In this document: one piece after another, positions 31,636-39,651 of the stretch
Layout: each line of letters starts with the position of its first letter
How positions within the stretch are numbered: position 1 is the first letter of the stretch
Source: JAHDCJ01 sp039028895
Lineage (GTDB): Bacteria; Bacteroidota; Bacteroidia; Chitinophagales; Saprospiraceae
DNA: 64,000 bases
Assembly: GCA_039028895.1 (NCBI GenBank)
Contig: JBCCHF010000007.1
Span: 62,001-126,000, forward strand
Reading direction: 5' to 3'
Notes under the pieces: model-generated
Told to the model about the DNA's origin: nothing
What the model saw: the letters and a program-made list of their open reading frames with translations, nothing else
The model's database searches: none
Translations under genes and position numbers: made by a program

Positions 31636-32130
31636 ATGTTAATCCGTTTCAAAAAAGAAAACCACAAGCCAAGTACGATGACTTGCATAAGGCCAGATGG
31701 CAGTAAGTCGTGGACAAAGCTAAATCCGGGAATCGAGATGCATGATTTTGCCCATTATGTAGTGGAAAGAGAATTGAAGTTTGAAAACGCCTTCTTCGGA
31801 CTCATCGCAAGTGGATTTGACATCAGTGATTTCGAACTGCCCCGAGACCAAAGACCAGAAGCTTTAATGCCGATTCATTTACCTATTGAGTCGCTCCAGA
31901 CCGAACATATCGTTAATTTGTTGCAGGTAGGATTTGTTAATGCTGATGAGACATTCGATTTGATTGGCGAGCTAACCACCATACTGGCCGAAAAGAATCT
32001 GGAATTTCCTGAGTCACTTGATGAAGATTCGCTGGAAAGGATAAACGATCAGCTAAATGAATTACTTTCGAGATGGCAAAATCTTGAACACGGAGAAACC
32101 ATTGAACTGGAGTTCGAAACAACAGAATAA
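31636..32130 (+). CDS. hypothetical protein, 164 aa
   Basis: I use the ATG at 31636 rather than an upstream TTG. The protein is soluble and acidic, with the N-terminal segment MTCIRPDGSKSWTKLNPGIE and HDFAHYVVERELKFENAFFG, suggesting a compact alpha/beta fold. I do not recognise the family. Its stop is one base before the DUF7000-like gene, so the two are co-transcribed. Confidence 0.65.
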   Translation: MLIRFKKENHKPSTMTCIRPDGSKSWTKLNPGIEMHDFAHYVVERELKFENAFFGLIASGFDISDFELPRDQRPEALMPIHLPIESLQTEHIVNLLQVGFVNADETFDLIGELTTILAEKNLEFPESLDEDSLERINDQLNELLSRWQNLEHGETIELEFETTE

Positions 32131-32131
32131 G

Positions 32132-32623
32132 ATGAAAACACTTAACGATTATATCAAAGTTTATAAAACCCAAATAGCCCTTGGCGACGTCAAAGAAGCC
32201 TATCGCAGTTTAATCAGGTTTATGATGGAGTTGAGAACTCAATTCCATCACGAATTACCTGATCACTTCATCTCAGGTAGTATCTACCAGGGTTATATGG
32301 ATATGTCTTTTTTCGCGGTAATCTCACCAGCATTAAAAGAAAAGAAACTTAAGGTAATCGTACTCCTCGATCATGAAAATGTCTCATTCGAACTTTGGCT
32401 TTGTGGAAGAAATAAAAAAGTACAAAAAAAGTATTGGGTGGTTTTTAAGCAAAGTGATTTTGGTAATTATACCATCCCGGCTGATATCAAAGGTGTTGAT
32501 TCCATCCTTGAGCATCAGTTGATTTCAGAACCGGATTTTGATAATCTTGAACAGCTCGCCGATCAGATTAAAGTAGGCGTATTGGAATTTATTGAAAACC
32601 TTGAGCAGTTTTTTGATAAATAG
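32132..32623 (+). CDS. DUF7000-like protein
   Basis: The 163-residue protein contains SIYQGYMDMSFFAVISPALK, LKVIVLLDHENVSFELWLCG and a NKKVQKKYWVVF segment, a pattern I associate with the DUF7000 family. No function is known. It is soluble and begins right after the stop of the preceding hypothetical gene. Confidence 0.65.
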   Translation: MKTLNDYIKVYKTQIALGDVKEAYRSLIRFMMELRTQFHHELPDHFISGSIYQGYMDMSFFAVISPALKEKKLKVIVLLDHENVSFELWLCGRNKKVQKKYWVVFKQSDFGNYTIPADIKGVDSILEHQLISEPDFDNLEQLADQIKVGVLEFIENLEQFFDK

Positions 32624-32636
32624 CAATCGTAAATCC

Positions 32637-33695
32637 CTAATTACAACCAATTTCTGTCATTCCCTTGGTGCTCACCAATTTCGTACACAAAGAGTCAGCA
32701 TACAACCATGTAATGGCACTTGTCAATTCCTTTTCAACACATAACCCGGATCCTTTTTTGCATTGGCTAAAACTAAATTGTTCCGAGTGTTTCCAAAGTT
32801 TGCGCTTCTCCTTGCCAGGGGTCAAAAATGGTTGACAATTTATGAAGATTTTAGGCTTTTTAACTTCCTGACATTTCGCATTTTTAAAGACTTTGTAATG
32901 AACGGGGTATTTAATATTTCTTTCCAATAAATCGCGCTTTGGGCGAATAAATTCACAGGTTGACGTATTGCCTTTAATGTCTGTAACCATAAATTTGGGT
33001 TTCAAATCCTTTAGCAGTTCTTTCCTTAGATTCTCGGCCAGTTTTCTAAGTTCTTCAAACCCGCCTTCAGGGTCGTTATCTATCAATTTCTGCTTTGCTG
33101 CTTGGCAAGCATTTTTTGCCGCTGTAGCGGAAGGCTTTTTTAGTTCTTCGATTTGTACTTTTAAACCTCTTGCCTGTGCGATGACAGGGCCGACCTCAGG
33201 CAATTTTTCTGTAAATGCCGCATTGATCAGGTTCTTGTTATAATTATCTGCCAGGTCTGATAATTTTCCAAAAACAGAACCAACAGCAATCAAGACATTG
33301 TATTCTATTTCCTCAATCGGACTTTCAATACTTGCCCCAAGTTCAGAATCCAGTGATTCAAATATGTCGACATAAGCAATGTTCAGTTCAGACAATCCAA
33401 TGTAGATTGCAGGGGTCTCAACTCCCATAACAGAAATACACAAAAACAGTGGTTCTCCATCAAGAAGTAATACGTCAATCGCATATAAATGGCTGTCAAG
33501 CAGACTTGCTTCCAGGACATCCAGAACCTCTTCTCGATCTTCGGGAGTAACGAAAAGGATTTGTGAATTCCCATCAAGGTAACCGGCCAGATCTTCAACT
33601 GGATCCAGAGAAGTTGCCTGTGTAGTAACAGGACCAGATTCCTGACAAGAGAAAAAAACGGAAATACCTAAGAGTGAAATAAAGATGTTTTTCAT
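32637..33695 (-). CDS. hypothetical lipoprotein, 352 aa
   Basis: A lipoprotein signal ends at SVFFSC. The middle is helical, with a charged stretch (LRKLAENLRKELLKDLKPKF), and the C-terminus has six or more cysteines (including STCEF, KCQEV, NCQPF and QCKKGSGLCVE), which may form disulfides in the periplasm. No family is recognised. It is convergent with the DUF7000-like gene. Confidence 0.65.
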   Translation of the reverse strand: MKNIFISLLGISVFFSCQESGPVTTQATSLDPVEDLAGYLDGNSQILFVTPEDREEVLDVLEASLLDSHLYAIDVLLLDGEPLFLCISVMGVETPAIYIGLSELNIAYVDIFESLDSELGASIESPIEEIEYNVLIAVGSVFGKLSDLADNYNKNLINAAFTEKLPEVGPVIAQARGLKVQIEELKKPSATAAKNACQAAKQKLIDNDPEGGFEELRKLAENLRKELLKDLKPKFMVTDIKGNTSTCEFIRPKRDLLERNIKYPVHYKVFKNAKCQEVKKPKIFINCQPFLTPGKEKRKLWKHSEQFSFSQCKKGSGLCVEKELTSAITWLYADSLCTKLVSTKGMTEIGCN

Positions 33696-33868
33696 GGGGC
33701 TGGATGTTTTCTGGGTGTTCTCTAAATTGCTGGATTTCTATCAAAAACGATTGCCTGACAAAGAGTTAGCAAATTAATGTTTTATGGATGTCAGATAAAC
33801 TTATTGGCGTTTTCCAGAGTTATATGTCCAGGTCTTTTCGGACGCCAATAACCAAATTGCAGCCTAAA

Positions 33869-34600
33869 ATGAAATTTCTTCCTTTTCCACCGATCCTGTT
33901 TTGGGGAATGTTGACGCTCACCTTTATGACGTTTTGGGCTTGCTCTGAAGTAGAAGAGCCTTTACCTGCTCCCATCCCTGAAGTGCCCGAAGAACCACCA
34001 CCACCTACAACATACACATTCCTGTCACTTGGAGACTCCTATACGATCGGACAAGGCGTAGCAGAAGACCAAAGATGGCCTAATCAACTAGGCGAAAGAC
34101 TAAAGGCAAATGGTAGAGATGTCACCGAAGTAAACATCATTGCACAAACAGGCTGGACCACCACTGATCTGCTTACCGCAATTGAAAATGAGGATCCTGG
34201 GAATCATGATTTAGTTTCTATTTTAATTGGCGTGAATAACCAGTTTCAAGGCTACTCCTTTTCCATTTTTGAAACTGAATTTGATGAATTGATCAATATC
34301 GCTATCAACCTGGCAGGTGGTCGAGGGAATGTAATTGTAGTATCCATACCTGATTATGGGGTTACCCCTTTTGGCGCTTCTAATAGCCAACAAATAGCTG
34401 AAGAGATCGATGCTTATAACAACTACATCGCAGATTACTGCGCTTCAGCGGTCATTCCATTCATAGATGTTACTGGTATTTCAAGGGACCTTGGCGACAC
34501 AGAGATGGCCCTGGCGCCGGATAATTTGCATCCAAGTGGCTTTCAATATGGCCAATGGGTTGAAGAAATATTACCAACAGTACTCAGTATTTTGGAATAA
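33869..34600 (+). CDS. SGNH/GDSL hydrolase lipoprotein
   Basis: I choose the ATG at 33869 because it gives a lipoprotein signal (MTFWAC, Cys25), followed by a proline-rich linker. The SGNH blocks are visible: block I FLSLGDSYTIGQG with nucleophile Ser57, block III IGVNNQ, and block V APDNLHPSGFQ with the catalytic Asp-His pair. Such enzymes are esterases or lipases, often deacylating glycans or lipids. It is anchored at the envelope; its substrate is unknown. Confidence 0.88.
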   Translation: MKFLPFPPILFWGMLTLTFMTFWACSEVEEPLPAPIPEVPEEPPPPTTYTFLSLGDSYTIGQGVAEDQRWPNQLGERLKANGRDVTEVNIIAQTGWTTTDLLTAIENEDPGNHDLVSILIGVNNQFQGYSFSIFETEFDELINIAINLAGGRGNVIVVSIPDYGVTPFGASNSQQIAEEIDAYNNYIADYCASAVIPFIDVTGISRDLGDTEMALAPDNLHPSGFQYGQWVEEILPTVLSILE

Positions 34601-34627
34601 GCATTTACAAAATAAGTATCTGTAATA

Positions 34628-34674
34628 TTTGCGTAACCGATCGGTTTCATTTATATTTGTAACCAATCGGTTAC
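34628..34674 (+). promoter_or_regulatory. promoter and twin operators of the ArsR-SRPBCC operon
   Basis: A -33 TTTG (34628-34631) and a -7 TATATTTG (34652-34659) are 20 bases apart, a textbook Bacteroidota promoter. Two near-identical palindromes, GTAACCGATCGGTTTC (34633-34648) and GTAACCAATCGGTTAC (34659-34674), lie between the promoter elements and just after them. The start codon follows six bases later. Autorepression by the ArsR protein is inferred. Confidence 0.75.
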
Positions 34675-34680
34675 TTTTTT

Positions 34681-35016
34681 ATGAGAAGAGACGTTTTCCA
34701 GGCCATTGCAGATCCGGTAAGAAGAGAGATCATCCAACTTCTTGCAGACCAACCGCTAACAGTCAATGCTGTCGCAGGAAAATTCGATGTAAGCCGTCCT
34801 GCTATTTCAAAACATCTGAAAATCCTGAATGAGTGTGGTATTATTGAGATCAATCAACAGGGTAGGGAACGCCTTTGTTTGATAAAACCAGAAAGCCTAG
34901 TACCCGCATTTATGTGGATAGACCAATATCGAACCTTATGGGAAAATCGAATAGATGCATTTGAAGAATACCTCGAAGAATTAAAATCAAAAAATAAAAA
35001 CATCCAAAAAAAATGA
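34681..35016 (+). CDS. ArsR-family transcriptional regulator
   Basis: The 111-residue winged-helix protein reads FQAIADPVRREIIQLLADQP, then VNAVAGKFDVSRPAISKHLKIL and a wing ending in REKRLC-type residues (GRERLCLIKPE). It lacks the cysteine metal sites of true arsenic sensors. This subgroup is typically paired with an SRPBCC protein, as here (overlap ATGA at 35013), and represses its own operon through the palindromes just upstream. Confidence 0.92.
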   Translation: MRRDVFQAIADPVRREIIQLLADQPLTVNAVAGKFDVSRPAISKHLKILNECGIIEINQQGRERLCLIKPESLVPAFMWIDQYRTLWENRIDAFEEYLEELKSKNKNIQKK

Positions 35017-35459
35017 GTGAAACAGCTAATCGCACACTTACCATAGAAAGAAAATTCAACGCACCCATCCAACTCGTTTGGGAAGCATGGACAAGGCCAG
35101 AACATATCGCCAAATGGTGGGGCCCGAAAGGCATGGAAGTGAAAGTTGAAAAACACGACTTCAGGGTTGGTGGCAAATGGAAGTACTCGATGACCATGCC
35201 CGATGGTAACGCTTTTATTTCAGAAGGTGAATATGTCGAAATTGAAGCACCAAACAAGATCATTACATCTGCCAATTTCAAGCCAATGACTGAAGGCGTG
35301 GAATTGCAAATGCTTTTTGAAGAAGAGAGCGAACAAACCCGCTTTATCTTCCACTGCGTTCATCCAACAGAAGAATATTGTAAACAGCAAGAAGCCATGG
35401 GGTTCTATAATGGCTGGGGCTCTGCATTCGACAGATTGGCTGGCTTTGTAGCCCCATAA
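35013..35459 (+). CDS. SRPBCC (AHSA1-like) domain protein
   Basis: The 148-residue protein has the AHSA1 pattern: IERKFNAPIQLVWEAWTRPE, IAKWWGPKGMEV, then FRVGGKWKYSMTMPDG and a final FYNGWGSAFDRLAGF helix. It forms a hydrophobic ligand cavity and may bind a lipid or aromatic compound. It is translationally coupled to the ArsR gene, suggesting the pair responds to the same ligand (inference). Confidence 0.9.
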   Translation: MSETANRTLTIERKFNAPIQLVWEAWTRPEHIAKWWGPKGMEVKVEKHDFRVGGKWKYSMTMPDGNAFISEGEYVEIEAPNKIITSANFKPMTEGVELQMLFEEESEQTRFIFHCVHPTEEYCKQQEAMGFYNGWGSAFDRLAGFVAP

Positions 35460-35475
35460 CACGCATAACCGAATA

Positions 35476-36111
35476 ATGGCAAAAAAGGACAAGATAAAAC
35501 CAAAATGCATCTTCGTCATCGGAACTGAGAGTTCGGGCAGCACCTTTATGGCCAAAACAATTTCAAAAGCAGTAAACGGTCCGCCCGAATGGAATGGCCG
35601 CGGCTTCAATTATCAAAAATCAGGCGATTATTCCGATCATCTCGAATCAGGTCAAACATCCCAATCAACAGGCGTCCTTGTTTGTCACCGATCCCTGCCT
35701 TATGGCTTAAAAGATCCCCAATGGCCACCCATCGAAATCTGGAACGCGACCTATGATGCCTGGTACGTCATTTGTACCCGCGATAATAACATCGCCCAAA
35801 TATCAGCCATGGCACGTTTTGGCAGGACACTGAAAGAAACAGCGTCGAATCACGCAAAAGCGAAAATAATTATCGAACAACTACTGTCCAATAATCCCAA
35901 TTGCTTCATCTGGTCATACGAAACCTTCATTTTTCTGAAAGGCAGTTACCTGGAAAGGCTATACCGTTTCCTCGACATCGAGACAAATTATTTTCCTGAA
36001 GATGTCATTGATGGAAATGAGCGTTATACGAAAGTGGCAAGTTATCGGTCCACTTTTTCGATGCTTCGTAAGCGACTACGGCATTTTTTCTTTTCAAAAA
36101 AGAAGGATTAG
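35476..36111 (+). CDS. P-loop sulfotransferase-like protein
   Basis: The 211-residue protein begins with CIFVIGTESSGSTFMAKTIS, a P-loop-like 5'-phosphosulfate binding motif, and has a VICTRDNNIAQISAMARFG segment resembling the 3'-phosphate site of sulfotransferases, plus a C-terminal helix rich in Arg/Lys. It is therefore probably a sulfotransferase of the Sulfotransfer family, though shorter than usual. Its stop overlaps a convergent gene by four bases. Confidence 0.65.
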   Translation: MAKKDKIKPKCIFVIGTESSGSTFMAKTISKAVNGPPEWNGRGFNYQKSGDYSDHLESGQTSQSTGVLVCHRSLPYGLKDPQWPPIEIWNATYDAWYVICTRDNNIAQISAMARFGRTLKETASNHAKAKIIIEQLLSNNPNCFIWSYETFIFLKGSYLERLYRFLDIETNYFPEDVIDGNERYTKVASYRSTFSMLRKRLRHFFFSKKKD

Positions 36112-36719
36112 GCGCTCATCGCCTCGTGACTTTCCATGATGATGGCTTTAATAGCATCATTTGGAATCATATCAATACTCATGTTGACCCGCTCCTTATT
36201 ACTATTATTCAGTACTCTGTGCGGGTCTGTCAATCTCAGATACCAACATTCGCCTGGAACCATAGGCACAAGATCACCATTGAGGATAAACTCCACCCCA
36301 GGCTCGTTGATAATCGGTATCGTTAATCTGATAACCGACTTTTCTATCTGAAGCCCAAGCGTTGGGTCAGTATGCTCTTTGACAACTGCTCCAGGTTCAA
36401 GTCTTAGCAATCTTACCAAAGTCACATCCGTCAACTCCCTGAATTTATCGACAATCCCAGTAAAGTAAGGCGACGAATTAAGTGTCGGAGAGTTCAGCCA
36501 ATCCGTCCATGACCCATCCGCATAATCATCAGCAGGAGGAGGGATCGGCAATGACGGATCAATGATATGAGCCGGACCTCTGAGTTGAAGTACATCATAA
36601 TAAATGAAATTCCTCAGGGTGAGTTTTTTATACTCCTGCTGCATCTGTTCCACATCAAATGTAAAAGGCAACTTGACTCTGTCGCCAACAATCTCGGTAG
36701 GATTTTTTAATGGGGCCAT
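36108..36719 (-). CDS. aspartyl/asparaginyl beta-hydroxylase-like protein
   Basis: The 203-residue protein shows a double-stranded beta-helix oxygenase pattern: LLRLEPGAVVKEHTDPTL with Fe ligands His116 and Asp118, a RLTIPIINEPG strand, PGECWYLRLTDPHRVLN with distal His167, and a later Arg for 2-oxoglutarate. This matches the Asp/Arg hydroxylase family. The substrate is unknown. It is convergent with the sulfotransferase-like gene. Confidence 0.8.
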   Translation of the reverse strand: MAPLKNPTEIVGDRVKLPFTFDVEQMQQEYKKLTLRNFIYYDVLQLRGPAHIIDPSLPIPPPADDYADGSWTDWLNSPTLNSSPYFTGIVDKFRELTDVTLVRLLRLEPGAVVKEHTDPTLGLQIEKSVIRLTIPIINEPGVEFILNGDLVPMVPGECWYLRLTDPHRVLNNSNKERVNMSIDMIPNDAIKAIIMESHEAMSA

Positions 36720-36803
36720 TGAATTAAGGTTTGAAGTTTAAGGATCCATTTAAATATAAACGTAATTATTAAGATAATTTCACAACACCAAAGTTAAAAC
36801 TAT

Positions 36804-36831
36804 CGCAGGGTCCCTTACACAGGCCCCTGCG
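36804..36831. repeat. GCAGGG hairpin repeat, copy 3
   Basis: A seven-base inverted repeat (CGCAGGG / CCCTGCG) with a 14-base loop lies downstream of the hydratase gene. It resembles the hairpins at 20535-20560 and 21685-21741 and has no T-run. Confidence 0.5.
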
Positions 36832-36844
36832 TCCTACTAATCAA

Positions 36845-37663
36845 TTACTCCCCACTCCAAACCGGAGGTCTTTTTTCTCTGAATGCTTTTAGTCCCTCTT
36901 GTCCGTCTTTGCTCCCAATGGTCGTCATAAGCATTTGCAACAGGTATTTATGCTCTTCACTCGAAGGATTGAGATGATCAAATGCCTCCAACCCCTTTCG
37001 GATCGCTGTCGGACTATTTTGCTTTAATTCGGCAATGACATTTTCAACTGCCTCATTGATGGTTTCGGGACTGGTCATTTGCGTAATCAGACCATATTCC
37101 AAAGCTTTCTTAACGGAAAGATTATACCCGCGAATACACCAATCCAACACTTTCCTTTTCGGCATAACCTGTATCAATGCCGCCATTACCTGGAAAGGAT
37201 ACAAGCCTCTCTTGACTTCAGGCAATCCAAACTTTACATTGTCTTGTGCAATAACGATGGTCGAACCGGCAAGGAAGAAAAACCCACCAGCATAAACATC
37301 ACCGGTTATCTTGGCGATTGTAGGTTTGTGGACTTTATTAAACAATGTCCCAAGCAAAATTTCAGAATTTGGGGCAGGGATTGTCGAATCATTTTCTTCA
37401 GCCATTCCGGCGAAAGCCTTGAGGTCTGCTCCAGCACAAAACACATTGCCTTTTGCCTGAAGTACGATCATCCAAATCGCCTTGTTCGAATGGGCATATT
37501 GAAAGGAATAGCCAAGCTCGTGAACCATTTTGGGGTGGAGCGCATTTTTCTTAGCTGCCCGATCGAGTGTTACAGTGAGTACATTATCTTTTTCCTCGAC
37601 TTCCAGAAATGCGAATGTTTGTTCCTGGAATTTTTCTATCGTTTCTTTATCAAAAAGATTCAT
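36845..37663 (-). CDS. enoyl-CoA hydratase/isomerase family protein
   Basis: The 272-residue crotonase-fold protein has NVLTVTLDRAAKKNALHPKM, the oxyanion segment VFCAGADLKAF and GDVYAGGFFFLAGSTIVIAQ, then KFGLPEVKRGLYP. In this operon, with an acyl-CoA carboxylase, it could be methylglutaconyl-CoA hydratase of leucine breakdown, which is inference from context. It overlaps the carboxylase alpha gene by four bases. Confidence 0.88.
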   Translation of the reverse strand: MNLFDKETIEKFQEQTFAFLEVEEKDNVLTVTLDRAAKKNALHPKMVHELGYSFQYAHSNKAIWMIVLQAKGNVFCAGADLKAFAGMAEENDSTIPAPNSEILLGTLFNKVHKPTIAKITGDVYAGGFFFLAGSTIVIAQDNVKFGLPEVKRGLYPFQVMAALIQVMPKRKVLDWCIRGYNLSVKKALEYGLITQMTSPETINEAVENVIAELKQNSPTAIRKGLEAFDHLNPSSEEHKYLLQMLMTTIGSKDGQEGLKAFREKRPPVWSGE

Positions 37664-39651
37664 GATGCTATTGGTGTTATTTTTAATAAGGTAATATCGG
37701 CTTCAATATTGGCATTTTCTTCCACGTAAATCTCCTCCACGGTACCATCTTCGTCGGCATTAATAGTGTTTTCCATTTTCATGGACGATAAAACGATTAA
37801 CCCTTGACCAGCCTTTACTTCGTCTCCTTTACTAACCAGTAATTTGACAACCTGCGATGGCATTGGCGAAAGATAAGTACCCTTGGTTCGTTCTGTTTCC
37901 TTTGCAGGGAAACGGTCATTGAGCACCAGGTGAATAGGTCCCATTTGAGGGGTATGGATAAAATGATCTGGCCCGCGTTGCACAATATCAAATGCTTGTC
38001 GCAATCCATCAATTTCGAGGATCAGGTGATCATTTTTAAAGGAGATCAATTGCGCTTCATGTTCCAAACCTTCTGCGATTATCAAAAAGCCGGTTTCCCG
38101 GAAACGGTATTGCACATTAATAACTGTTTCTCCAAATGTCCAGGCATCTTTTTGGTATTCATAAAAATTATTGCGCCAACCGGATGGAATGGCTGTCAAT
38201 TTAGTTTGCCTGGCTTTCCGCAACCGCCAGTTATAAATGGTACCTGCAATGCCAGCCAGTAATGCACCTTCTGATTTAGAATGATCAAGGTTGCTAAGGT
38301 CGATTTGACTATCGATGAAATGCGTATCATATTGTCCTTGCCGGAATTTTTCGTTGGCTAGCAAATGGACGAGAAGGTCCTGGTTGGTCGTGATGCCCAG
38401 GCACACCATATTTTCCAAAACGTAATGCATTTTTCGAAGCGCTGCTGATCGGTTAGTGTCCCAAACGATTAGTTTGGCAATCATCGGATCGTAATAGATC
38501 GAAATTTCAGAACCTGAAATAATGGCGGATTCCACCCTAAGCCCATCAACCTTCGGCAGCTTAAACTTTGAGACCATTCCGGAAACGGGTAAAAAGTTGT
38601 TAGTAGGATCTTCAGAATACAACCTTGCCTCAATGGCATACCCGGAGGATTGAATAGTATCTTGTGTTACCCTTAACGGGAAACCCTGGGCCGATTCGAC
38701 CTGCATTTCGACAAGATCGAGCCCGGTAATCGCTTCGGTAACCGGGTGCTCTACCTGGAGCCGTGTATTGACTTCGAGAAAGTAGTAGTCGTTTGTCGAT
38801 TCATCGAAAATAAACTCAACGGTACCCGCATTATCGTAATCGAGCGCCTTTGCTGCTGAAATGGCAGATTCACCCATGGCCGTTCTCAGGGTGTCGGTCA
38901 TCACGGGAGAAGGACTTTCTTCAATAATTTTTTGATACCGACGCTGAATGGTACATTCTCTTTCGAGGATGTGGATGACATTGCCATGCTTATCGCCAAA
39001 TACCTGGAATTCAATGTGCCTCCCGCTGGCAATATATTTTTCGATGATCAATTCATCATTGCCAAAAGCATTTTGTGCTTCTCGTTTGGCAGCATCAATG
39101 GCTGATGCGATCTCTTTTTCCGAATGCACAATGCGCATGCCTTTTCCACCGCCCCCCGCTGTTGCTTTTAATAAAACCGGGAAGCCGATCTTTTGGGCTT
39201 CTTCACGCAAACGAGTTGTGGTTTGGTCTTCTCCCTGGTAGCCTGGGATAACTGGAACGCCCCATTCTGTCATCAGTTTTTTGGCTGCGGATTTGGAGCC
39301 CATAGCTTCAATCGCCTCAGGATTTGGTCCGATAAAAATGACATTTTCGGATTGACATTTTTCCGCGAAAGCGGCATTTTCCGAAAGGAAGCCATACCCC
39401 GGATGGATCGCGTCGGCTTTATACTTGATTGCTGTATTGATGATCTTCTGCTGATCAAGATAAGATGCTGCTGGATTGGCTTCTCCTATGTTCACTGCCA
39501 TGTCCGCTTCTCCAACATAAGGCATATCCTTGTCAGCATTGGAGAAAACAGCAATGCTTCTTATTCCCATCTTTTTGCAAGTTCGGATAATACGAGAAGC
39601 AATTTCACCCCGATTGGCAATCAGTATCGTATTAATCGTTAATGTCTCCAT
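37660..39651 (-). CDS. acyl-CoA carboxylase biotin-containing alpha subunit (methylcrotonyl-type)
   Basis: The 663-residue protein is a biotin carboxylase (ILIANRGEIASRIIRTC, then the ATP-grasp GGGGKGMRIV and HIEFQVFGDKHGN, EVNTRLQVEHPVTE) fused to a C-terminal biotin carrier domain with the biotinylated Lys625 in SSMKMEN. Size and order match the alpha subunits of methylcrotonyl- or propionyl-CoA carboxylases. It carboxylates biotin for the partner encoded just upstream. The genes overlap, so the subunits are made together. Confidence 0.95.
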   Translation of the reverse strand: METLTINTILIANRGEIASRIIRTCKKMGIRSIAVFSNADKDMPYVGEADMAVNIGEANPAASYLDQQKIINTAIKYKADAIHPGYGFLSENAAFAEKCQSENVIFIGPNPEAIEAMGSKSAAKKLMTEWGVPVIPGYQGEDQTTTRLREEAQKIGFPVLLKATAGGGGKGMRIVHSEKEIASAIDAAKREAQNAFGNDELIIEKYIASGRHIEFQVFGDKHGNVIHILERECTIQRRYQKIIEESPSPVMTDTLRTAMGESAISAAKALDYDNAGTVEFIFDESTNDYYFLEVNTRLQVEHPVTEAITGLDLVEMQVESAQGFPLRVTQDTIQSSGYAIEARLYSEDPTNNFLPVSGMVSKFKLPKVDGLRVESAIISGSEISIYYDPMIAKLIVWDTNRSAALRKMHYVLENMVCLGITTNQDLLVHLLANEKFRQGQYDTHFIDSQIDLSNLDHSKSEGALLAGIAGTIYNWRLRKARQTKLTAIPSGWRNNFYEYQKDAWTFGETVINVQYRFRETGFLIIAEGLEHEAQLISFKNDHLILEIDGLRQAFDIVQRGPDHFIHTPQMGPIHLVLNDRFPAKETERTKGTYLSPMPSQVVKLLVSKGDEVKAGQGLIVLSSMKMENTINADEDGTVEEIYVEENANIEADITLLKITPIAS

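Noticed and set aside
37079..37729. 216-codon plus-strand ORF opposite the hydratase and carboxylase genes
   Set aside because: It is antisense to two well-matched overlapping genes, and its product resembles no protein.
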